NCBI RefSeq assembly: GCF_000526795.1
Contig: NZ_JAGT01000001.1
Span: 2,562,501-2,626,500 of the forward strand
Length of the DNA: 64,000 nucleotides
Direction: 5' to 3'
Source of the DNA: Ruminococcus flavefaciens AE3010
GTDB taxonomy: Bacteria; Bacillota; Clostridia; Oscillospirales; Ruminococcaceae
The translations under genes and the position numbers were made by a program. Within the stretch, counting starts at the first letter, position 1. Each line of letters opens with the position of its first letter. Below are positions 43,404-52,893 of this stretch, piece by piece. The notes under the pieces are model-generated. The model did not search any database and was not told the DNA's origin. It saw only the letters and a list, made by a program, of their open reading frames with translations.

Positions 43404-44129
43404 ATGCCAAGATTCTTTACTAATGAGATAGACGAGAATAATATAGTTCTCACGGGAAGCGACGCCAATCACATAGGGCGCTCCCTCCGCATGAGAGTGG
43501 GAGAGGCTGTGACGGTGTGCTGCAGCGGCGTGGACTACTGCTGTACTATCGGCAGCATAACCGCAGATTCCGTATATCTCGACCTTGTGGAGAAGCACAG
43601 ATGCGCGGCAGAGCCCAATGTGGAAGTGACACTGTTTCAGGCTGTCCCCAAGCTTGACAAGCTGGAGTACATCATACAGAAAAGCGTAGAGCTTGGTGTG
43701 TCGCGGATAGTTCCCGTACTTACAAGGCGCTGTATTTCACGTCCCGATGAGAAGGACTTCGCCAAAAAGAAGCTGCCCCGACTTAACAAGATAGCCGAGG
43801 AAGCCGCAAAGCAGTCGGGCAGGGGACTGATCCCCGAAGTGACTCCTATGGTGGATCTCAGGGAAGCAATTGAGATGATGAAGCAGCTTGACCGCACCGT
43901 GCTCCTCTATGAGGAGGAGGGAGGCTGCTCCTTCGGAGACGTGGAGCTTTCGGGAGTCAGGACAGTTGGGCTCTTTATCGGCAGCGAGGGCGGATTCGAC
44001 AGGGAAGAAGCGGAAATGGCGGTGAATTCAGGCGCAAAACAGGTCTGGCTGGGCAAGAGGATACTGCGTTGTGAAACTGCACCAATAACTGCCCTTTCAA
44101 TTTTGATGTTTTTAACAAATAATATGTAA
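43404..44129 (+). CDS. rsmE: 16S rRNA m3U1498 methyltransferase
   Basis: SPOUT-class rRNA methyltransferase of 241 aa, normal length. Seen: the N-terminal PUA-like part MPRFFTNEID with ANHIGRSLRMRVGE, then TLFQAVPKLDKLEYIIQKSVELGV, and the knotted SAM-binding end FIGSEGGFDREEAEM, LGKRILRCETAPITALSIL. The ATG at 43404 is used because homology begins there; AGGAAGG lies about 11 bases upstream. A longer frame to 43326 would run through the dispersed repeat and is rejected. It may be cotranscribed with the carboxypeptidase gene across the repeat. Confidence 0.95.
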   Translation: MPRFFTNEIDENNIVLTGSDANHIGRSLRMRVGEAVTVCCSGVDYCCTIGSITADSVYLDLVEKHRCAAEPNVEVTLFQAVPKLDKLEYIIQKSVELGVSRIVPVLTRRCISRPDEKDFAKKKLPRLNKIAEEAAKQSGRGLIPEVTPMVDLREAIEMMKQLDRTVLLYEEEGGCSFGDVELSGVRTVGLFIGSEGGFDREEAEMAVNSGAKQVWLGKRILRCETAPITALSILMFLTNNM

Positions 44130-44133
44130 AGAG

Positions 44134-44162
44134 TTGAAATTTCAGAAATAGTATGATATAAT
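44134..44162 (+). promoter_or_regulatory. promoter of the small acidic membrane protein gene
   Basis: TTGAAA (44134-44139), 17-base spacer, TATAAT (44157-44162). Confidence 0.78.
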
Positions 44163-44237
44163 ATTTATAGATTATCGTAATCCGTTCGCAAGCGGTTCGG
44201 TAAGTACTAATTCTTGCGGAGAAAAGAGGAAAATAAA

Positions 44238-44501
44238 ATGAATAAGTTTTTAGTAGCTATTTTAGCTGCTGGTGCAGCAGCTGCCGTTGGATATGTCGCA
44301 GCACAGGCTCTCAAGGACAAGGGTTCGGATTCAGACTATGATGACGACGATTACGATGATTTCGATAATTTCGATACAGACGAAAGCATCGATTTTGAGA
44401 TCAGCGAGGACGCTGCTGATGAGATAAAGGACAAGGCAGAGGACGTTGCTGAGGATATCAAGGACGCTGCTGAGGATATCGCAGAGGATATCAAGGACTA
44501 A
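44238..44501 (+). CDS. small membrane-anchored acidic protein (YtxH-like layout)
   Basis: Protein of 87 aa: one N-terminal hydrophobic segment (MNKFLVAILAAGAAAAVGYVA), then an extremely acidic stretch (DSDYDDDDYDDFDNFDTDE), and a short amphipathic helix with repeated units (ADEIKDKAEDVAEDIKD, AAEDIAEDIKD). The layout resembles YtxH-type stress proteins, but the sequence is too simple to assign. Its repeated tail resembles the Ala/Glu tail of the YfhO-type protein. The ATG at 44238 has AGAGGAAAATAAA upstream. It has its own promoter and terminator, so it is a real gene; the role is unknown. Confidence 0.8.
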   Translation: MNKFLVAILAAGAAAAVGYVAAQALKDKGSDSDYDDDDYDDFDNFDTDESIDFEISEDAADEIKDKAEDVAEDIKDAAEDIAEDIKD

Positions 44502-44511
44502 TGTTTTTTAT

Positions 44512-44536
44512 AAGGGAGCTGCGGCTCCCTTTTTAT
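44512..44536 (+). terminator. terminator of the small acidic protein gene
   Basis: Hairpin AAGGGAGC / GCTCCCTT with a 4-base loop and a T-tract. Confidence 0.87.
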
Positions 44537-44611
44537 TTTATCTGCTTTCGGCAAAAAACACCGAAAACATAAGATGATATTGTGAAATCTTACAAAATGC
44601 GATATCAGTGC

Positions 44612-44640
44612 TTGACAAGCAGGATTTGTTCTGATATAAT
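44612..44640 (+). promoter_or_regulatory. tRNA-Pro promoter
   Basis: TTGACA (44612-44617), 17-base spacer, TATAAT (44635-44640), 42 bases before the tRNA. Confidence 0.88.
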
Positions 44641-44682
44641 ATAAAAGCTGTCTGTCACAGACGTGTCAGTTACCATGATCAC

Positions 44683-44759
44683 CGAGGCGTAACTCAGTTT
44701 GGTAGAGTGCTTGCTTTGGGAGCAAGATGCCGCAGGTTCAAGTCCTGTCGCCTCGACCA
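44683..44759 (+). tRNA. tRNA-Pro (anticodon TGG)
   Basis: Cloverleaf with acceptor CGAGGCG / CGCCTCG, anticodon stem CTTGC / GCAAG around loop TTTGGGA, T-loop TTCAAGT, and encoded CCA. Confidence 0.96.
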
Positions 44760-44790
44760 GATTTTTTTTGAAAAAACTTCAAAAAAGTAC

Positions 44791-44819
44791 TTGACAATCG
44801 CAGCAAACTATGATATAAT
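44791..44819 (+). promoter_or_regulatory. tRNA-Thr promoter
   Basis: TTGACA (44791-44796), 17-base spacer, TATAAT (44814-44819). Both this tRNA and the one before it have their own perfect promoter. Confidence 0.88.
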
Positions 44820-44834
44820 AATTAAGCGTTAAAC

Positions 44835-44910
44835 GCTGGTGTAGCTCAGTTGGTAGAGCAGCTGATTTGTAATCAGCAGGTCGGGGGTTCGAGTCCGTCC
44901 ACCAGCTCCA
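44835..44910 (+). tRNA. tRNA-Thr (anticodon TGT)
   Basis: Acceptor GCTGGTG / CACCAGC, anticodon stem CTGAT / ATCAG around loop TTGTA, T-arm with TTCGAGT, encoded CCA at 44908-44910. Confidence 0.96.
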
Positions 44911-44947
44911 TTATTTTGTCCTGAGACAAAATACAACAACTCTTATT

Positions 44948-45033
44948 GGGAGAGTTCCCGAGTGGCCAAAGGGGGCAGACTGTAAATCTGTTGCTTTTCA
45001 GCTTCGATGGTCCGAATCCATCCTCTCCCACCA
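44948..45033 (+). tRNA. tRNA-Tyr (anticodon GTA)
   Basis: 86 bases with the long variable arm of bacterial tRNA-Tyr. Acceptor GGGAGAG / CTCTCCC, anticodon stem CAGAC / ATCTG region around TGTAAAT, encoded CCA. Confidence 0.95.
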
Positions 45034-45038
45034 GAAAC

Positions 45039-45067
45039 GCCCCGAAAAACTTTCGGGGCTGTTTTTG
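45039..45067 (+). terminator. tRNA-Tyr terminator
   Basis: Hairpin GCCCCGAAA / TTTCGGGGC followed by TGTTTTTG, six bases after the tRNA. Confidence 0.9.
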
Positions 45068-45252
45068 TTTCATTCGCCGTAAACCTTGCAAATTCCCTGC
45101 AAGGGCTTTTTTATGCCCGGAAAAAAAGAGGATTTGCACGGAAACATAGTCCATATGTTCAGAAATGTATATATAATGCAGGGAAAGATCGGCGGAAGCC
45201 GCTTACATATATAAACACAAGAAAGTCAAAGACTATCTGGAGGAAAGAAAAT

Positions 45253-47076
45253 ATGATAAGAGAAGATTTAAGAAACATCGCCATTATCGCTCACGTTGAC
45301 CACGGCAAGACCACTCTCGTTGACGAGATGCTCAAGCAGGGCGGCGTGTTCCGTGAGAATCAGGCTGTTGCAGAGCGTGTAATGGACTCAAACGACATCG
45401 AGAGGGAAAGAGGTATCACTATCCTTGCAAAGAATACCTCGGTAATGTACAACGGCACAAAGATAAATATCATCGACACCCCCGGCCATGCTGACTTCGG
45501 CGGCGAGGTAGAGCGTGTACTGGAAATGGTTGACGGCGTTCTCCTCCTTGTTGACGCAGCTGAGGGTCCTATGCCGCAGACACGTTTCGTGCTCTCAAAG
45601 GCTCTGGAAATGGGACACAAGATAATCGTAGTAGTTAACAAGATAGACCGTCCCGACGCCCGTCTTGACGAGATCGGCGACGAAGTTCTCGAGCTTCTCC
45701 TTGACCTTGACGCAAACGAGGAGCAGCTTGAGAGCCCCCTGCTTTTCTGCTCGGGCAGAAGCGGTACAGCTTCTCTCAGCCAGTATGAGGCAGGCACAGA
45801 CCTGAAGCCCCTTTTCGACACTATCATCAACTACATCGAGCCTCCTAAGGGCGAGGAGAACGACCCGCTCCAGATGCTCATTTCCTCTATCGATTACAAC
45901 GAGTACGTTGGACGTATCGGTATCGGCCGTATCGTAAGAGGCAAGATAGCCGTAAACCAGCAGGTAACAGTCTGTGATTACACAGGCTCAAAGAAGAACT
46001 ACAACGCCAAGATAGTTTCACTTCTCCAGATACAGGGACTCAACCGTGTTCCCGTTCAGGAGGCTCAGATGGGCGATATCGTGTGGATATCGGGTATCGA
46101 GAACATCACTATCGGCGATACTATCTGCGCAACTGACGCTCCCGACCCGCTCCCGTTCGTAAAGATAAGCGAGCCTACCGTTGAGATGACATTCTCCGTA
46201 AACGACAGCCCATTCGCAGGACGCGAGGGTAAGTTCGTAACATCACGTCAGCTCCGCGAGAGACTTTTCAGGGAGCTCTTAAAGGACGTTTCTCTCCGCG
46301 TTGAGGAGACAGACTCCACAGACTCATTCCGTGTAGCAGGCAGAGGTGAGATGCACCTTTCTATCCTCATTGAAAATATGCGCCGTGAGGGCTATGAGCT
46401 GGGCGTATCAACTCCCCGCGTTCTCTTCAAGCAGGATGAGAACGGCAGAAAGCTCGAGCCTATCGAGCGCCTTGTTATCGACGTTCCCGAGGACTGCGTA
46501 GGCTCCGTAATGGAAAAGATAGGCGCACGCAAGGGCGATATGGTGGATATGCACCCACAGGGAAGCCGCATGCGTATCGAGTTCCTTATCCCTGCAAGAG
46601 GACTTTTCGGCTATAAGAGCGAGTTCCTTACAGATACAAAGGGCGAGGGCATCATGAGCCACGTATTCGACGGCTATCAGCCTTACAAGGGCGATATTGA
46701 GCGCAGAAACACAGGCTCTCTCGTTTCATTCGAGACAGGCGAGGCTGTAACATACGGTCTTTACAACGCTCAGGAGCGCGGACAGCTCTTCATCACATCT
46801 GGTACTCCCGTATATGAGGGCATGATCGTAGGAGCTTCACCAAAGACAGAGGACCTTGTTGTTAATGTCTGCAAGAAGAAGCACCTTACAAATACCCGTG
46901 CCAGCGGAAGCGACGACGCTCTCCGTCTTGTTCCTCCGAGAATACTCAGCCTTGAGGACTGCCTTGAATTCCTTGCAGATGACGAGCTCCTTGAGGTAAC
47001 TCCCGAGTCTCTCCGTATCAGAAAGAGAGTCCTCAGCAATACTCAGAGAGCTAAGGACAGAAGCAAAAAGGCTTGA
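45253..47076 (+). CDS. typA: translational GTPase TypA/BipA
   Basis: Ribosome-binding GTPase of 607 aa with a role in ribosome assembly and stress adaptation. Seen: G1 AHVDHGKTTLVD, switch region RERGITILAKNTSV, G3 DTPGHADFGGEVERVL, G4 NKIDRPDARL, domain 2 (about 200-290), EF-G-like domains (RGEMHLSILIENMRREGYEL; GSVMEKIGARKGDM) and the BipA-specific C-terminal domain (about 480-607; NTRASGSDDALRLVPPR). The ATG at 45253 has GGAGGAAAGAAA upstream. An in-frame ATG at 45007 lies inside tRNA-Tyr and is rejected. A TATAAT near 45172 may be its -10 box but lacks a good partner. Confidence 0.96.
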   Translation: MIREDLRNIAIIAHVDHGKTTLVDEMLKQGGVFRENQAVAERVMDSNDIERERGITILAKNTSVMYNGTKINIIDTPGHADFGGEVERVLEMVDGVLLLVDAAEGPMPQTRFVLSKALEMGHKIIVVVNKIDRPDARLDEIGDEVLELLLDLDANEEQLESPLLFCSGRSGTASLSQYEAGTDLKPLFDTIINYIEPPKGEENDPLQMLISSIDYNEYVGRIGIGRIVRGKIAVNQQVTVCDYTGSKKNYNAKIVSLLQIQGLNRVPVQEAQMGDIVWISGIENITIGDTICATDAPDPLPFVKISEPTVEMTFSVNDSPFAGREGKFVTSRQLRERLFRELLKDVSLRVEETDSTDSFRVAGRGEMHLSILIENMRREGYELGVSTPRVLFKQDENGRKLEPIERLVIDVPEDCVGSVMEKIGARKGDMVDMHPQGSRMRIEFLIPARGLFGYKSEFLTDTKGEGIMSHVFDGYQPYKGDIERRNTGSLVSFETGEAVTYGLYNAQERGQLFITSGTPVYEGMIVGASPKTEDLVVNVCKKKHLTNTRASGSDDALRLVPPRILSLEDCLEFLADDELLEVTPESLRIRKRVLSNTQRAKDRSKKA

Positions 47077-47232
47077 TTTTCATCAAATAAACACATACAA
47101 AACATACAGTTTGCAGATTTGGGAGCTATGATAGATAAAAATCTCTATCTGTGCTCCCTGATCTGTATTTATGGTCATGAGCAGGCAATAATACAGAAAA
47201 AGCCTGTAAACGACAAAGTGAGAGGAAAAAGG

Positions 47233-48045
47233 ATGATGGATAAAAAAAGGCTTACGGCACTGGCGCTTGCAGCTGTATCGCTTCAGTGTCTTGCAGGCTG
47301 CGGCAAAAAGAAAAATGACAGCATGCCCAGCTATGCTGAAACTCCCGTTGAGACCACCACAGAGCCTCCTGTCGGCGGAGCTGATATCTCGGGAGACAAT
47401 TTCGACAGCGAGGCTTATATGGCTAAGATCACCGAGCACGTAAACGCTGCGGAGGTCACTGACGAGCCCCTTGTGCTGGGCAGTATCGGAAAGGACGTCA
47501 TAGTCCCCGAGGACGACGCTGTGGACGTGGGACTGGGCTCGTACCGCGTGAGCAGCTGCGGTATAAAGCTGTACTATGATGAGACAGAGTTCTCCGAAGA
47601 ACTGCTGCTCACTCTCGAAAAGTACTTCATTGCATTGTCGTCGGCGGATTATGCCACCTATATACGCTGCGTGTGTCCAAGCTATATCGAAGAAATGGAG
47701 AAATTCCTTGACGAGAAATACGGCTACGACCTTAAAACTTCATTTGCGAATCAGTGCTCCACATTGGCACAGCAGATGAAGGGCGACTACAGGATAACAC
47801 GCATAAAGCTTGAACCCGCTCCTGTGTATACAGAGGGCAAGGATAATCTGGAGACCTTTTTCTCCTCACTTGACGAGCTGTTCGGAAAGGACTACTACAG
47901 CCTTGTAAAGGAAGAGAATGACGAGGTCATCGACGCGAATTTCTACATCATGGCGGAAGACCCATACGGTCAGGAGCAGCTCCTTGTCAGCGACTGTGAG
48001 ATAGTCTTTGTTGCCAAGGACGGCAAATACTATACATTTGGATGA
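47233..48045 (+). CDS. lipoprotein of unknown function, first of a pair
   Basis: Protein of 270 aa: lipoprotein signal (about 5-25, ALAAVSLQCLAGC), a polar Thr/Pro spacer, and a globular domain from about 70 on (LLLTLEKYFIALSSADYATY, LSSLDELFGKDYYS, ending EIVFVAKDGKYYTFG). I do not recognise the family; the size and helix-then-strand pattern recall small NTF2-like extracytoplasmic domains, which is only an impression. The ATG at 47233 follows GAGAGGAAAAAGG; an upstream in-frame extension has no signal peptide. A second lipoprotein gene follows 14 bases later with a similar plan. Confidence 0.82.
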   Translation: MMDKKRLTALALAAVSLQCLAGCGKKKNDSMPSYAETPVETTTEPPVGGADISGDNFDSEAYMAKITEHVNAAEVTDEPLVLGSIGKDVIVPEDDAVDVGLGSYRVSSCGIKLYYDETEFSEELLLTLEKYFIALSSADYATYIRCVCPSYIEEMEKFLDEKYGYDLKTSFANQCSTLAQQMKGDYRITRIKLEPAPVYTEGKDNLETFFSSLDELFGKDYYSLVKEENDEVIDANFYIMAEDPYGQEQLLVSDCEIVFVAKDGKYYTFG

Positions 48046-48059
48046 GGTGAACCTATAAG

Positions 48060-48725
48060 ATGAATGGTCATATCAGAAAAGCGGCAGCTCTGCTTGCTGC
48101 AATGCTAATAGCTGCTTCTGCGGCAGCCTGCGGCGAAAAGAAGAACAGCGAAAACGCAGGTATACATCAGGATAATAATCTTGCGAAAATAGACGCTCCC
48201 GACGGAGACTACTCTGATTATGCCGAGAGAGAGCTGAAGCCCGATACCTCGGATGTACCGCTGATGATAACTTTCCGCGCCACATTTGCCACAGACGAAG
48301 AGGCAAAGAAGATATCCGAATTCTATTATGCTATATCCGAGAAGAACGCTGAGTACCTTGAAAAAAGCGTTCAGCCAGATGTGCTCAAATATATGCTTGA
48401 CGGTTCATCGGCTCAGGATTATCTCAACAGCGAATATGATTTTATAAAGGATACCCTCATAGGAGCAGATTTTGAGTTCTCGGCAGCAGCTATTGATGAT
48501 GACAACACCAACGACGATACTATCTATCAGTATGACTCGCTGCTTGCAAAGGCTGCGCCTGACGTAAAGCCCACAAGCAAAAAGGTGTTCAAGGTAAATT
48601 GCCTGTATAATAAAAAAGGCGAATCGGGACAGCTTTCACTGGCAAACAGACTTCAGGAGAACAATATGGACGAGCTGCAGGTGGCAGTCTATACCATAGA
48701 CGGCAAGCCGTATATCATATTCTGA
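48060..48725 (+). CDS. lipoprotein of unknown function, second of a pair
   Basis: Protein of 221 aa: lipoprotein signal (about 8-24, ALLAAMLIAASAAAC), a polar spacer, and a domain that begins with a helix of similar pattern to its neighbour (AKKISEFYYAISEKNAEYLEKSV) and ends in a strand (LQVAVYTIDGKPYIIF) parallel to the neighbour's end. The two may be diverged duplicates. GAGGTGAACCTATAAG precedes the ATG. A terminator follows. Function unknown; both are probably exposed on the outer face of the membrane. Confidence 0.82.
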   Translation: MNGHIRKAAALLAAMLIAASAAACGEKKNSENAGIHQDNNLAKIDAPDGDYSDYAERELKPDTSDVPLMITFRATFATDEEAKKISEFYYAISEKNAEYLEKSVQPDVLKYMLDGSSAQDYLNSEYDFIKDTLIGADFEFSAAAIDDDNTNDDTIYQYDSLLAKAAPDVKPTSKKVFKVNCLYNKKGESGQLSLANRLQENNMDELQVAVYTIDGKPYIIF

Positions 48726-48733
48726 TAAATATA

Positions 48734-48760
48734 AAAGGCGGACTTTATGTCCGCCTTTAC
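48734..48760 (+). terminator. terminator of the lipoprotein pair
   Basis: Perfect 10-bp hairpin AAAGGCGGAC / GTCCGCCTTT with a 5-base loop. The end TACAT is not T-rich on the plus strand; the TATATTTAT on the other side could serve leftward transcription leaving guaB. Confidence 0.78.
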
Positions 48761-48765
48761 ATATT

Positions 48766-48853
48766 GTGCCGTAAGCGATGTACGATCAACGGTTTTGATG
48801 ATAGTAAACGAGTTTACGAGTGACAACGTGGTCAGCCGGCGCGGGCTCCGCGC
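48766..48853 (+). repeat. 88-bp dispersed repeat, copy 3
   Basis: Plus-strand copy starting GTGCCGTAAGCGATGTACG, continuing GAGTTTACGAGTGACAACGT and ending GCGCGGGCTCCGCGC. Its last base touches the stop codon of guaB. Confidence 0.8.
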
Positions 48854-50428
<1,575 letters not shown>

Positions 50429-50499
50429 TCAAAAAAGGTCGGTTTTTGGCGAAAAAGCAGTTTGTTATATTAAAGTAATTCAGTGTTAAAGCAGTAATA

Positions 50500-51717
50500 T
50501 CAGTGCTTTACGGCGTTTTCCGCGTATTTTTCAAGTATCAGCGAAGCGTCAACTGCGTTTGCCGTGCCGTTGTCGTCATAGTCGGCGGCAATGTTCTGCT
50601 CAGCATTGAACGACAGGGGACTGCCCGTGGAGATAAGAGCGTACTCGGTGAGTACAGCAGAAGCGTCCACCGCGTCGATAATGCCGTCGCCTGTGACGTC
50701 GCCCTTCTGACATATCCTCGTGCCGAAGATGATACCGCAGTCCGATGCGTACTTTTCGGCAGCAGAGCCCTTTTCGCCCTTTATTACGAAATTCGGGATA
50801 TTCTGTGTGGAACCCGTGTAGGTATTGTATCTTCTTCCCAATGCGTTTTCGCCGATGGAAGTCACGCTTTTGGGTAGCTTTATACCGCTGAGACCTGCGC
50901 AGCTGTAAAAGGCTTCATAGCCGATGCTTGTGATATTGTCGGGGATAATGATGTTGTTGAGAGCTGTACAGGAGAGGAAGCATTTGTCGGGAATGGCAGT
51001 CACTCCGCTTCCTATGCGCACCTTTGAAAGTGATGTGCAGCTCATGAAACACCTTGCGCTGAGTGTAGTTACCGAGTCGGGGATATCCACTGATCTCAGT
51101 TCAAGGCAGCCCGAAAAGGCATTTTCACCAATAGTCTTCACCGAGTCGGGGATAGTTACCGAAGTGATATCCGCTCTTTCAAAGAAAGCGAAATCGGCGA
51201 TGGTTTTTGTTTTGTCGGGCACCACCGCCTTGCTGCTGCCTGCATAGAGAATAAGAGTATCACCGCTCTTATTGAAAAGGCAGCCGTCAACGGAAGAATA
51301 TGTGGGATTATCCTTGCTGACGGTGAATGATGTGAGATTAAGAGAATCGGCAAATGAGTACTCTCCTATGGAAGAGACACCGCTGCCAATGCTTACGGTG
51401 GTCAGCTTGGGACAGCCTACGAATGTCTGCTTGTTTATTGACGTAACACTGTCGGGAATAACACATGAGGTCATCTCCTCAAGGTGAAAAAATGCATTTT
51501 TGCCGATAGAGGTAACAGGCAGTCCGTCTATGGTCTCGGGGATCATCAGTTCCTTGATGTCAGTGTTTACGCAGTCTGTTACGCATATCTCATTATTATC
51601 GGTTTTTTGGTAATAGAAATCCTTGCTTTCATCCTTTTTTTCGGCATATGAAGTAACTGCGGGAGCTGCTGCAAAGAAAAGCAGGGCAGCTGCGGCAAAG
51701 GATATCAGCCTTTTCAT
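50500..51717 (-). CDS. secreted BspA-type LRR protein with a divergent dockerin
   Basis: Protein of 405 aa: signal peptide (about 1-25), about nine LRR_5 repeats (about 55-320; IPDSVTSINKQTFVGCPKLT), then a C-terminal type I dockerin (about 337-400) with two calcium loops, GDVTGDGIIDAVDASAVL and YDDNGTANAVDASLILE. Both loops carry the same AVDAS positions, unlike the MS/LS then TT pairs of the four enzymes in this window, so it should bind another cohesin type. It has no enzyme domain and no membrane anchor. The ATG abuts the stop codon of the amidohydrolase gene, with GGGAGG in that gene's end. It is the last gene of the fabD-aroE-aroK operon. Confidence 0.88.
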   Translation of the reverse strand: MKRLISFAAAALLFFAAAPAVTSYAEKKDESKDFYYQKTDNNEICVTDCVNTDIKELMIPETIDGLPVTSIGKNAFFHLEEMTSCVIPDSVTSINKQTFVGCPKLTTVSIGSGVSSIGEYSFADSLNLTSFTVSKDNPTYSSVDGCLFNKSGDTLILYAGSSKAVVPDKTKTIADFAFFERADITSVTIPDSVKTIGENAFSGCLELRSVDIPDSVTTLSARCFMSCTSLSKVRIGSGVTAIPDKCFLSCTALNNIIIPDNITSIGYEAFYSCAGLSGIKLPKSVTSIGENALGRRYNTYTGSTQNIPNFVIKGEKGSAAEKYASDCGIIFGTRICQKGDVTGDGIIDAVDASAVLTEYALISTGSPLSFNAEQNIAADYDDNGTANAVDASLILEKYAENAVKH

Positions 51718-52887
51718 TTAAACCTCCCTGCGGCAGATATTGCCGTTTACCATAACGAGTACGGGCTCGGACATGAGGTCGAGTGGATTGTCGCCCTTTC
51801 TGTAGAGCTGTAAATCCGCGTCCTTTCCCTCTGTGAGAGAGCCTGTGGTATCGTCTATGCCGAGTATCTCGGCAGGATAAACAGTGAGAGTTTTCAGCGC
51901 CTCGTCAAAGTCAAGTCCGCCCTTTACCGCAGCCTGTGCGGAGAGGGGGAGGTACTGTATTGGGATAACGGTATGGTCTGTGCAGATAGCTATCTTTACG
52001 CCGCTGTCGTGGAGGACTGAGGCGTTTTTCAGTTCAAGTCCGCGCATTTCGGGCTTGCAGCGGTCGCAGATAACGGGACCGCATATGACGGGGATATTCT
52101 CCTCGGCGATGATGTCGGCTATCTTGTGACCCTCTGTTCCGTGGATAATTACGGCGTCAAGGCTGAACTCCTTGGCAATGCGCATAGCCGTGCAGATATC
52201 GTCGGCACGGTGGCAGTGGAAGAAAGCCTTTTCCTTGCGCTCAAGCAGGGGCATGAGGGCTTCGCACTTGATATCATACTCAGGCGGGTCGTAGTTCTCG
52301 CTGTCGGAGTAATAGCTGTCCATATCGTGAACATAGCGGCGGGCTTTGTAAAGTCCCTCGCGTATGAGAGCGGTTATCGCCATACGGGTTATGGGAGTCT
52401 CCTCGCGTCCGTTGTAGACGTTCTTGGGGTTCTCGCCCAGAGCGAATTTGATGCCGCAGCTTCTTATGAGCATATCGTCCACGCGTCTGCCATATGTTTT
52501 TACAGCGGCTATCTCACCGCCGCAGGCATTGGCGCTTCCGGGACTTGAAGCCGCCGCGGTGATCCCGCGCATACGGGCTTCCTCAAAGCAGCGGTCAAAG
52601 GGATTGATACCGTCAACGGCTCTCATCTGCGGAGTGAAGGGGTCTGTGGACTCGTTGCAGTCATCGCCCTCAAAGTCCAGACCGTCCTCGATTATGCCAA
52701 GGTGATTGTGGGCGTCGATGAATCCGGGGAGGAGCATACCGCCCTTTGCGTCTATGCTGTCCTTATCGTCACGGGGCAGAAAACCGCTGCCCACGTTTTT
52801 TATTTTGCCGTTTTGGATATCTATCCAGCCGTCTTTTATTACTCCTAAGGGACCCATGGTATGGATCTCAGCGTTATAAATAAGCAT
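51718..52887 (-). CDS. amidohydrolase-superfamily metal-dependent hydrolase
   Basis: Cytosolic hydrolase of 389 aa resembling imidazolonepropionase-like amidohydrolases. Seen: the N-terminal beta-sandwich start YNAEIHTM, the metal-binding PGFIDAHNHLG (about 56), ACGGEIAAVKTYG, a later His pair region FFHCHRADD (about 218) and VIIHGTEGHK (about 242), and the metal Asp in KIAICTDHTV (about 305). No neighbouring gene of histidine breakdown is present, so the substrate is unknown. It starts six bases after aroK's stop region and is translationally adjacent to the LRR-dockerin gene. Confidence 0.87.
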   Translation of the reverse strand: MLIYNAEIHTMGPLGVIKDGWIDIQNGKIKNVGSGFLPRDDKDSIDAKGGMLLPGFIDAHNHLGIIEDGLDFEGDDCNESTDPFTPQMRAVDGINPFDRCFEEARMRGITAAASSPGSANACGGEIAAVKTYGRRVDDMLIRSCGIKFALGENPKNVYNGREETPITRMAITALIREGLYKARRYVHDMDSYYSDSENYDPPEYDIKCEALMPLLERKEKAFFHCHRADDICTAMRIAKEFSLDAVIIHGTEGHKIADIIAEENIPVICGPVICDRCKPEMRGLELKNASVLHDSGVKIAICTDHTVIPIQYLPLSAQAAVKGGLDFDEALKTLTVYPAEILGIDDTTGSLTEGKDADLQLYRKGDNPLDLMSEPVLVMVNGNICRREV

Positions 52888-52893
52888 ACAGGC

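Noticed and set aside
45007..45252. N-terminal extension of TypA
   Set aside because: It would begin inside tRNA-Tyr and cross its terminator; AGGAGG before 45253 decides the start.
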